A stretch of DNA of 28,157 nucleotides from a virus, in the IMG/VR virus record IMGVR_UViG_3300030103_003250, positions 1 to 28,157 of that record. One strand, given 5' to 3'. Both the position numbers and the translations under genes were made by a program. Of the stretch, positions 7,510 through 13,703 are shown piece by piece. A model generated the notes under the pieces. It had not been told where the DNA came from. It made no database searches and was given only the letters and a program-made list of their open reading frames with translations. Each line of letters begins with the position of its first letter. Position 1 is the stretch's first letter.

Positions 7510-8457
7510 ATGGCAAATGCAACTTCAGCTAATTTAAAATTAACAGTCCAAACAACCGGAGAAAACTCAGGAACTTGGGGACAATTTACTAACACTAACC
7601 TATTAATATTAGAGCAAGCCATTGGTGGCTATGCAGCTGAAGCATTAAATGCAACAACAGGTGCAACTTTACTTTTTTCAAATGGAGTTTTATCTAACGG
7701 TAAAAATCAAGTATTAAAACTAACAGGAACTATAACTACTAACGTTAATGTAATAATTCCTGATTCAATTGAAAAAACTTATATTGTAGAAAATGCAACA
7801 AGTGGTGCCTTTACAGTAACTTTTAAAACTTCTTCAGGGACTGGTTTTACTTTTGGAACAACAGAAAAAACTCATGCAATACTTTATTCTGATGGAACAA
7901 ATATTGTTGAAGTAATAAATAACACAAGTAATTTACAAGCTTTAGCTGACGTAGCTGTTACAGATGGAAATTTTATAGTAGGAAATGGAACTACTTTAGT
8001 AACAGAAAATGGATCAACAGCCAGAACTTCAATTGGTTTAGGAACTACAAATGATGTACAATTTGATTCTTTTGGAGTCGGAACTTCTGCTTCTGGAACA
8101 ACAGGAGAGATAAGAGCTACTAATGATGTCACTGCTTTCTATTCTTCAGATGTTGCACTCAAAGAAAATATTGTTAATATACCAGATCCATTAGAAGCCT
8201 TGAAAAAATTAAATGGAGTTTTATTTGATTGGAAAAAAGATTACTTAGATTCAAGAGGCGGAGAAGATGGCTATTTTGTTAGAAAAAAAGATGTTGGAGT
8301 TATAGCTCAAGAAGTAGAAAAAGTATTACCGGAAGCTGTGGCTCAAAGAAAAGATGGAATTAAAGCAGTAAAATATGATAGACTAACTTGTTTATTAATA
8401 GAAGCGGTAAAAAATTTATCGGAAAAAGTAGAAACTTTAAGTAAGGAGAAAAATTAA
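7510..8457 (+). CDS. Second, shorter tail fibre with S74 chaperone domain
   Basis: A 315-aa fibre. The N-terminal part (LKLTVQTTGENSGTWGQFTN at 9-28) is a phage fibre domain seen at the base of many marine-phage fibres. The middle (about 60-200) is beta-rich with a short shaft. The C-terminal S74 domain starts near residue 209 with AFYSSDVALKENI and contains GVIAQEVEKVLPEAV and a terminal coiled coil. The expected Ser-Lys pair is S213 and K218. Its C-terminal module is clearly paralogous to that of the fibre at 4519-6600, down to the lead-in RAT.DVTAFYSSD, while the N-terminal parts differ. Two S74 fibres imply two fibre trimers, or a fibre and a branch. A 45-bp gap with an AAGGAA ribosome site precedes it. 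Confidence 0.82.
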   Translation: MANATSANLKLTVQTTGENSGTWGQFTNTNLLILEQAIGGYAAEALNATTGATLLFSNGVLSNGKNQVLKLTGTITTNVNVIIPDSIEKTYIVENATSGAFTVTFKTSSGTGFTFGTTEKTHAILYSDGTNIVEVINNTSNLQALADVAVTDGNFIVGNGTTLVTENGSTARTSIGLGTTNDVQFDSFGVGTSASGTTGEIRATNDVTAFYSSDVALKENIVNIPDPLEALKKLNGVLFDWKKDYLDSRGGEDGYFVRKKDVGVIAQEVEKVLPEAVAQRKDGIKAVKYDRLTCLLIEAVKNLSEKVETLSKEKN

Positions 8458-8458
8458 T

Positions 8459-9514
8459 ATGGCTGTTCCAAGTACAAACGTAACACTTACAAGTATTCAA
8501 ACTGAATTTGGAGGATCTAATCCTATTCAATTATCTGAATATTATTCAGGTGGAAGTAACGTACCTGCAACATCACCCGCTCCTAATGGACCTATTCCAA
8601 GTTCAGGGCAAATTTCTGTAGGTCAATTTAGAGCTGCAGTAAAACAAGTTTCAGTTTCTGCTGATTATTTAATTATATCTGGTGGAGCTGGTGGAGCAGC
8701 GCCAAACGGCGGAGGCGGAGGAGCCGGCGGTATGAGATTTTCTAATTATGGTCCTTCCCCATTAAATACTGGCACAGCAATGACACTTGTAGGTGGAACT
8801 ACTTATCCTGTAGTGGTTGGTGCTGGCGGAAGTAATTCAGGTTATGTACCTTCTTTTACTGGTACTAGAGGATCAGATTCAATTTTTAACCCAGGCGGTT
8901 CTGAAGGAACTACTAAAATTACTACTGAAGGTGGTGGTTTTGATGTTCAACCCGATGGTCCTGATGCAGACGGAGGATCAGGTGCTGGACGTAATGGTTG
9001 GCATGGCAATCCTGGAGGCACAGGAAACACACCTCCTTTTAGTCCACCTCAAGGAAATGATGGTGGTTCTGCTGGACCACAAGCAGCAAGCGGTGGCGGT
9101 GGCGGAGCCTCAGCAGCTGGAAATGCAGGAGGCGGCGGTTCCGGAGGAAATGGCGGTGACGGAGTAGCTGTAAATATTACAGGTTCACCTGTAACTTATG
9201 CTGGAGGTGGCGGATCAGGAAGTGATTCCAGAGGATATAGTTCAAGACAGGGTTCTGGAGGTGCTGGCGGAGGCGGAAGCGGAAATGGCGGAGCTGGACA
9301 AGCAAACACCGGAGGCGGTGGAGGCGGCGGATTTTATAGCCCAGGTGGTGGCGCACAATCAGGAGCTGGTGGTTCTGGTAGAGTACAAATAAGAATACCG
9401 GCAGCAAATGCACCTTTAGTAAGTGTAACTCCTGGTACAAACAGTGTTGCGACTCACCCAGGTGGGGATAAAATAGCAACTTTTACAGTAAGTGGAAATT
9501 TAGTTTTAGCGTAA
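8459..9514 (+). CDS. Glycine-rich tail adhesin
   Basis: A 351-aa protein with a ribosome site AAGGAGA. The N-terminus (PSTNVTLTSIQTEFGG, then a QISVGQFR element near 51-57) is a small virion-attachment domain common in marine phages. From about residue 69 (DYLIISGGAGG) to 313 (GGSGRVQIRI) it is glycine-rich with repeated GGGG and GGGSGG runs, of the type forming polyglycine-II bundles in phage adhesins such as T-even gp38. The last 40 residues are an ordinary beta segment. It lies at the distal end of the fibre cluster, which fits a receptor-recognition tip. Such domains vary quickly and could set host range. Confidence 0.7.
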   Translation: MAVPSTNVTLTSIQTEFGGSNPIQLSEYYSGGSNVPATSPAPNGPIPSSGQISVGQFRAAVKQVSVSADYLIISGGAGGAAPNGGGGGAGGMRFSNYGPSPLNTGTAMTLVGGTTYPVVVGAGGSNSGYVPSFTGTRGSDSIFNPGGSEGTTKITTEGGGFDVQPDGPDADGGSGAGRNGWHGNPGGTGNTPPFSPPQGNDGGSAGPQAASGGGGGASAAGNAGGGGSGGNGGDGVAVNITGSPVTYAGGGGSGSDSRGYSSRQGSGGAGGGGSGNGGAGQANTGGGGGGGFYSPGGGAQSGAGGSGRVQIRIPAANAPLVSVTPGTNSVATHPGGDKIATFTVSGNLVLA

Positions 9515-9518
9515 TATT

Positions 9519-9905
9519 ATGGCACATTTTGCAGAATTAGATAGTAATAACAAAGTTATAAGAGTCGTTGTTGGAGACAACAATGATGTTGAGGCTAATG
9601 GTGGAGATCAATCTTTAACTGCAGCTCAACATTTTGAAACAGTAGTACCCTTTACTGAGAATGGTGTTAAGTGGGTTCAAACTTCTTACAATAGAAATTT
9701 TAGAAAAAACTTTGCTGGTATAGGTCATACTTATGACGAAACTAACGATAGATTTATCCCCGAACAACCTTTTCCTTCATGGTCATTAGATGGCGATGGA
9801 GATTGGCAACCACCATTTCAACCACCTGATCAAGATCAATATTATGAATGGGATGAAGATGCTTATCAAGCAGACAATACTCAAGGTTGGATACTAAGAG
9901 GTTAA
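9519..9905 (+). CDS. Conserved marine-phage protein of the fibre region
   Basis: A 128-aa protein recognisable by MAHFAELDSNNKVIRVVVGDN at the N-terminus and a centre with WVQTSYNRNFRKNFAGIGHTYD followed by F.PEQPFPSW. The end is acidic and rich in Trp, Pro and Asp. This family is common in cyanophages and pelagiphages, usually near fibre genes; its biochemical role is unknown to me. No signal peptide or membrane segment. Its stop codon overlaps by 4 bp with that of the oppositely oriented oxygenase gene, so it closes the first structural block. Confidence 0.65.
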   Translation: MAHFAELDSNNKVIRVVVGDNNDVEANGGDQSLTAAQHFETVVPFTENGVKWVQTSYNRNFRKNFAGIGHTYDETNDRFIPEQPFPSWSLDGDGDWQPPFQPPDQDQYYEWDEDAYQADNTQGWILRG

Positions 9906-10408
9906 ATATTTTCGTACCAAGAGGGTATGGTATATCTTTTACCTTTCTTAACTTCTAAGACCCCGTGCATATTTGTTTCATTACTTTTAAATAAAATGCA
10001 ACTTAAAGCTTTCATCTTGAAGGTTTGATTTTCAAAAAACAATTCTCCACCTTCATAGTTATCATTTAAATAAATTAATGACGAAAAATCCATAAGGTTA
10101 TTTACTTCTTCCGCTCTATCATTGTGAAAAACCATGCTGTCTTTTGGTAGCCAACGACATAATCTCATGTGTTGCCAAGACTTAGTTTTAGTTTTAAATA
10201 AATGATCTATAAAATAAATATTCTTGTAAGCATAATAATTTAATAAATCTTTTGCTTTGCCTTTTTTTATATGGGGAAGATGTATATTTCTATGACGATG
10301 TTCTTCTCTGTCATCGTAACAAAGATGTGTATTTTTATCAAAGAAAGACATTAACATTTTTGCATCTTTTTTATCGATAAAGTTTTCTATTATATGTCTA
10401 ACAGTCAT
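9902..10408 (-). CDS. 2OG-Fe(II) dioxygenase, prolyl-4-hydroxylase-like (array member 6)
   Basis: A 168-aa protein and the last gene of the minus-strand array. It has the double-stranded beta-helix signature: iron ligands H95 and D97 (FHNDR), the YEGGELFF strand at 118-125, distal iron ligand H148 (NMHGV) and R158 ten residues later for the 2-oxoglutarate carboxylate. It has about 90 residues before the HxD motif and no extra domains. The start overlaps the upstream gene by 11 bp. Family enzymes hydroxylate proteins, small molecules or nucleic acids using O2 and 2-oxoglutarate; the substrate here is unknown. The complete metal and co-substrate set argues for an active enzyme. Confidence 0.82.
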   Translation of the reverse strand: MTVRHIIENFIDKKDAKMLMSFFDKNTHLCYDDREEHRHRNIHLPHIKKGKAKDLLNYYAYKNIYFIDHLFKTKTKSWQHMRLCRWLPKDSMVFHNDRAEEVNNLMDFSSLIYLNDNYEGGELFFENQTFKMKALSCILFKSNETNMHGVLEVKKGKRYTIPSWYENI

Positions 10409-10952
10409 ATATCCTATCTAAAAACTTATATTTAGCAGTGACTTTATTTATAAATATAACTAGTCTTAATGTTTCTAAATCTGTAAACTCGGTAACACCA
10501 TGAAATTTATTGGCATCATAAAGTAATAAACTATTAAAGTTATTAGAAACAACTACTTGTTTTTTTAAATCTTTATTATAAATAGTCGTGCCAGATTTTT
10601 CACAAATTGTTTTATTTAAATATATAACACCTGCAATTTCAACTCTGTTATCTTTGTGTATATGTGTTTCTTTTCTTTTCCATTTTTTAAAATCAGAAGG
10701 TTTAGTTTTATGAAATTGAATGGAAGCACTTTCCCAGAAAACCTGTTGTAATCTATATTCATAATAAACAGAGATTATCTTATTCATTATAAAACTATGT
10801 AGCTCTGGATTTATTTTATGAAAAGACTCTGACCTAACACCAGGCCAATTTTCATCATCTTTAGCTCTAGACCATTTTACTTTTTTTAAAAAATCGAAAA
10901 TTAATTTAGTATCCTTAAAAAAATTTTCAACAACTATAGTTGGATAAATCAT
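10398..10952 (-). CDS. 2OG-Fe(II) dioxygenase, DUF6445-like (array member 5)
   Basis: A 184-aa protein. Its N-terminal part contains NWPGVRSESF (35-44), reminiscent of the DUF6445 oxygenase group. Catalytic elements are H99 and D101 (HIHKDN), AGVIYLN, GTTIY, then H151 (KFHGV) and R163. The Arg is 12 residues after the distal His, slightly longer than in its neighbours, and the usual GGE strand is replaced by SGTTIY. Its start overlaps the preceding gene by 4 bp (ATGA), implying translational coupling. Substrate unknown; related marine-phage and bacterial proteins are mostly uncharacterised. Confidence 0.78.
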   Translation of the reverse strand: MIYPTIVVENFFKDTKLIFDFLKKVKWSRAKDDENWPGVRSESFHKINPELHSFIMNKIISVYYEYRLQQVFWESASIQFHKTKPSDFKKWKRKETHIHKDNRVEIAGVIYLNKTICEKSGTTIYNKDLKKQVVVSNNFNSLLLYDANKFHGVTEFTDLETLRLVIFINKVTAKYKFLDRIYDC

Positions 10953-11611
10953 TTAGGTCTTTTAAATTCACCTGGTAAACCTAAGTGGGGTCTTCCATCA
11001 AATAAATTTTTATCGGATCCTTTAGAAGCAGCATTATTGTAATGTAGAAATACTTGTATGCATTCTTCTCCTTCAAAAGGTTCTCTCCAATGTTCTAATT
11101 CATTACCTCTGTAGATTAACATATCACCAGGGTGTAAAGTAATTTTTTTACCTTTAGGTGCATTAGGTTTGATAAGATTCTTTTGTTCATCAATAACAAA
11201 ATCTTTACCCGTAGGATCTAAATATATTGGCCAAGGTTCTCCACCTAAATTAAGTGTAGTAGATATCTCACAACTAAATCTATCTTTGTGTCTTTTTAGA
11301 ATATCTCCTTTTTTGTATATTCTTCCGTAAGAATAATTAGGAGTAAGCTTTAAACCTGTTTTTTTCTGCATTAAAGGAAGTAATTCAACAAGTAAAACTT
11401 CCATTACTAGGTCAGCATAACAAGAGTAAGTATTTGGCACCTGACCATCTTCCCATGTTCCATACATAGAATCATAAGGAGATATAAATCTTTCTGTAAA
11501 TAAAGTGTTTGCAACCTGTCTTTTAAAAGTAAAATATCTTTTACAAAAATAAGCCATTGGTTCACTTAAAGCTTTTTTAATTACTTGGTATTTATTTTTT
11601 TTAAAACTCAT
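10949..11611 (-). CDS. 2OG-Fe(II) dioxygenase, cyanophage-type (array member 4)
   Basis: A 220-aa protein, the longest of the array. The metal site is visible as H108 and D110 (KRHKDRFSCEISTTLNLGG) and H174 (ELEHWREPF), preceded by LHPGDMLIYRG, a typical strand before the distal His. Unlike the other five members, no Arg lies about ten residues after the distal His; that stretch reads EGEECIQVFLH. The 2-oxoglutarate carboxylate must be bound differently or the cofactor pocket has changed. Its own ribosome site (GGAAAGGAA) in a 12-bp gap makes it the only internal gene not overlapped by its upstream neighbour. The type is familiar from cyanophage genomes, but the substrate is unknown. Confidence 0.78.
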   Translation of the reverse strand: MSFKKNKYQVIKKALSEPMAYFCKRYFTFKRQVANTLFTERFISPYDSMYGTWEDGQVPNTYSCYADLVMEVLLVELLPLMQKKTGLKLTPNYSYGRIYKKGDILKRHKDRFSCEISTTLNLGGEPWPIYLDPTGKDFVIDEQKNLIKPNAPKGKKITLHPGDMLIYRGNELEHWREPFEGEECIQVFLHYNNAASKGSDKNLFDGRPHLGLPGEFKRPK

Positions 11612-11623
11612 TTGTTCCTTTCC

Positions 11624-12193
11624 TTAAATAAATTTAGGTCCTTTTAAAAATAGTGTTAAACTGTTTCTCTCTCCTTTAGTTACAGGAGAAACTTTATGAT
11701 GTATAAAAGATCTAAACATTAACATAGAGCCAGGTTTATTAAATTGTGGTATACTAAACTCATCACCCATAAACATTGAAAAATCACCCCCTTTGTAGGA
11801 TTCGGTAGATAAATTTATTAAGACTGTTAACTTTATATCATAACTACTATTTACGACTCGATCACAATGCCAATTGTAGCTAGCCTGTTTACTTGAATTA
11901 TAAATATTAAAATTTAAAAAATCATATGAATTTTTAGGAAAAAGATTAAATCCAAAATGATAACTGTTTATTGCATACGCTCTATCTACTACATGATCTA
12001 ATTTATTTGCTAATTTAGAATAAAGTATCTGTTTACAATTTAGATTTTTTTTAGATTTACCCATAACATCTGTAGCTTCTAGATTTTTTGGTTCAATCTG
12101 GTCATATTTAGAGTTTATAGTTTTTACTAAAGATTTAATTTCAGCAGGTGAAAAAACTTTATCCCAAAACCAATAATTATTTTGTGCACTCAT
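11624..12193 (-). CDS. 2OG-Fe(II) dioxygenase, PKHD-like (array member 3)
   Basis: A 189-aa protein with H109 and D111 (YNWHCDR), the YKGGDFSMF strand (133-141), H166 (SFIHHKVSPV) and R176 (GERNSL). The distal block aligns closely with that of the neighbouring gene at 12193-12819 (SF.WH.V.PV.KG.RNSL), so these two are the most similar pair in the array. No signal peptide; probably cytosolic. It starts inside the stop of the previous gene (TAATG, one-base overlap). Substrate unknown; protein or peptide hydroxylation is typical of PKHD-type enzymes. Confidence 0.84.
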   Translation of the reverse strand: MSAQNNYWFWDKVFSPAEIKSLVKTINSKYDQIEPKNLEATDVMGKSKKNLNCKQILYSKLANKLDHVVDRAYAINSYHFGFNLFPKNSYDFLNFNIYNSSKQASYNWHCDRVVNSSYDIKLTVLINLSTESYKGGDFSMFMGDEFSIPQFNKPGSMLMFRSFIHHKVSPVTKGERNSLTLFLKGPKFI

Positions 12194-12819
12194 TATTTAA
12201 AAGGCCATCCTAAATTCCAAATCACTAAAGAGTTTCTTATTCCTTTTTTTACAGGACATACCCTATGCCAAACAAAAGAAGGAAATACCACAATGGAACC
12301 CCTAGGTAATATTTCTAAACATTTTTGAATATTTTTATTTTTACTTACAGTGGGTTTATTAAAATTAAATTCTAGTTCGCCACCTTTGTATTCATCAGGA
12401 TCAGTCAAAGAACAAGTTACAGATAATTTTCTAATTTTACCGTGTTCAATATCATTGGGTTTATTGTAAGGTCTAACATCAGAATCACAATGCCAATCAT
12501 AAAATTGTCCTGGTTTGTATGTAGTAAATTGGCAAGACTGCATATAGTCCCATTCATAATTCCAACCAGCTTCTTTATTTGCTCTATGTATGTAAGGTCT
12601 TATTTCTTTATATATCCATTCATCATTCAACCATACTACTTGTGATTTTCTAACTTTCTGTAAATTTTTTAATTCTTTTTTAGAAATAAATTTTTTATTA
12701 GTGTAGGTACCTGTAAGAGCAATTTGTTGTTGTTGACTTTTACCATATCTAATAAGGTCATCACAGAACCTTGGAGTTAAAGCTGACTTAAAATAATAAT
12801 AATAATTGTGTAACAACAT
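12193..12819 (-). CDS. 2OG-Fe(II) dioxygenase, PKHD-type (array member 2)
   Basis: A 208-aa protein with the most canonical motifs of the set: H110 and D112 (FYDWHCDSD), KLSVTCSLTD, YKGGELEFNF (144-153), LPRGSIVVFPSFVWHRV with H185, and R195 (GIRNSL). It ends shortly after in NLGWPFK. N-terminal helices (about 1-90) are typical of PKHD/PiuC-like hydroxylases. Coupled to its upstream neighbour by a one-base TAATG overlap. It and member 3 look like an old duplication that has diverged strongly outside the active site. Confidence 0.86.
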   Translation of the reverse strand: MLLHNYYYYFKSALTPRFCDDLIRYGKSQQQQIALTGTYTNKKFISKKELKNLQKVRKSQVVWLNDEWIYKEIRPYIHRANKEAGWNYEWDYMQSCQFTTYKPGQFYDWHCDSDVRPYNKPNDIEHGKIRKLSVTCSLTDPDEYKGGELEFNFNKPTVSKNKNIQKCLEILPRGSIVVFPSFVWHRVCPVKKGIRNSLVIWNLGWPFK

Positions 12820-13307
12820 TACTTTATATAATTAAAGTTTATAGCTACTCTTACATTTTGATCCGTGCAACTAGTCCCTGTGTGACTTTCACCACAATCA
12901 AATTCTATATATTTATTCTCTTCACTTTTAACAATTTTTTTATTTTTAAATTTAGTATATCCATCGTTAGTATTTACATATAATATACCTGTAGTTATCT
13001 TCTCATAATTATCATAGTCTGTATGATAACCATGCTCAATATGATTGTCCGTTTTAGTTATAAGATTAGCTTTAACTCTTAAAAGACTTAAAGGATTTAT
13101 TTTATCTAATACAGGTTTTATCAATCTAAAGTAATTAGAATTAATTACATCGTTAGCGTAGAAACAATGGGTGAACTGAAATACACCAACAGCATCTTTT
13201 TCTGTATTTACCCCTTGATTATAGTACCAAGAAAAATCAGCGCTCATTAGATTATCTTGTAACACTTTAAATTGATCTTTCGGCAATAAATTTTTATATA
13301 CTTTCAT
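12819..13307 (-). CDS. 2OG-Fe(II) dioxygenase, marine-phage type (array member 1)
   Basis: A 162-aa protein and first gene of the minus-strand operon. Visible site: H95 and D97 (EHGYHTDYD), TGILYVNTNDGYTKF (106-120), H142 (GESHTG) and R153 (NVRVAINFNY). The NTNDGYT strand is characteristic of a 2OG oxygenase subgroup found in marine phages. It lacks the GGE motif of the PKHD members, so the array contains several subfamilies, not one recently amplified gene. There is no Shine-Dalgarno before the ATG, and the candidate promoter would leave only a few leader bases. Substrate unknown. Confidence 0.8.
   Translation of the reverse strand: MKVYKNLLPKDQFKVLQDNLMSADFSWYYNQGVNTEKDAVGVFQFTHCFYANDVINSNYFRLIKPVLDKINPLSLLRVKANLITKTDNHIEHGYHTDYDNYEKITTGILYVNTNDGYTKFKNKKIVKSEENKYIEFDCGESHTGTSCTDQNVRVAINFNYIK
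13272..13300 (+). promoter_or_regulatory. Candidate plus-strand promoter inside the first oxygenase gene
   Basis: TTGATC (13272-13277) and TATATA (13295-13300) are 17 bp apart; an overlapping TATACT at 13297-13302 is a better -10 with 19-bp spacing. It would give a leader of about 40 nt for the gene at 13349 and restart transcription of the nozzle block after the inverted cassette. Evidence is sequence likeness only, in AT-rich DNA. Confidence 0.3.
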
Positions 13308-13319
13308 GATAAAAAGTTT

Positions 13320-13347
13320 ATCTTAATTAAATTAAAAAAATTGTCAA
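13320..13347 (-). promoter_or_regulatory. Candidate promoter for the oxygenase operon
   Basis: Read on the minus strand, a perfect TTGACA (13347-13342) is followed after 16 bp by TAAGAT (13325-13320), matching 4 of 6 at the -10. The predicted start would be about 6 nt before the ATG at 13307, so the message would be nearly leaderless, which agrees with the absence of a Shine-Dalgarno. Confidence 0.45.
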
Positions 13348-13348
13348 T

Positions 13349-13681
13349 ATGAGTATTTTAGAGGATTTTTCCAAACATCTAGATTCTATTGAATTTCCTT
13401 CAGAAAAAACTTCTTGGAATATAGCAGGAGTTATAAAAGGACAAAATGGTTTTTATAAATTTGATGTAAGAAATATGTTTCAACTTAATCCAAAAGAAAA
13501 AGCTCAAAATGGTAAAGTCACCAGTAAGGCAGATAAGATGGTTTTAGATATAAAAAATCAATACATAATCATAGATTTAGAAGAGCTTCATGGGTATTTA
13601 AAACAAAATGACCTTAAAAAAGTATATGTAGATGATTTGATATCTAGTTTAGATTGGAATATTATACTACCAAAAAATTAA
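13349..13681 (+). CDS. Hypothetical protein between oxygenase array and nozzle
   Basis: A 110-aa soluble protein, Lys/Asp-rich. It begins MSILEDFSKHLDSIEFPSE, has a central IAGVIKGQNGFYKFDVRNM, then VLDIKNQYIIIDLEELHGYL and a hydrophobic LDWNIILPK ending. No motif I recognise, no signal or membrane segment, and no Shine-Dalgarno before the ATG. It is divergent from the oxygenase operon across 41 bp and is followed after 22 bp by the nozzle gene. Good reading-frame integrity and A/T-rich codon use like its neighbours support it as a real gene. Its place at the edge of the inserted cassette could make it part of that cargo or a small regulator; neither can be shown. Confidence 0.55.
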   Translation: MSILEDFSKHLDSIEFPSEKTSWNIAGVIKGQNGFYKFDVRNMFQLNPKEKAQNGKVTSKADKMVLDIKNQYIIIDLEELHGYLKQNDLKKVYVDDLISSLDWNIILPKN

Positions 13682-13703
13682 AAAGTTTATATAATAAAAA
13701 CCT

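Noticed and set aside
8817-9479. Open frames of 116 and 64 aa (plus) and 100 aa (minus) inside the glycine-rich adhesin
   Set aside because: GGN-rich codons avoid stops in other frames; products are low-complexity Leu/Val/Glu or His/Leu strings.
13690-13695. Perfect TATAAT just before the nozzle gene
   Set aside because: No acceptable -35 at 16-18 bp and only 8 bp from the ATG; expected by chance in such AT-rich DNA.
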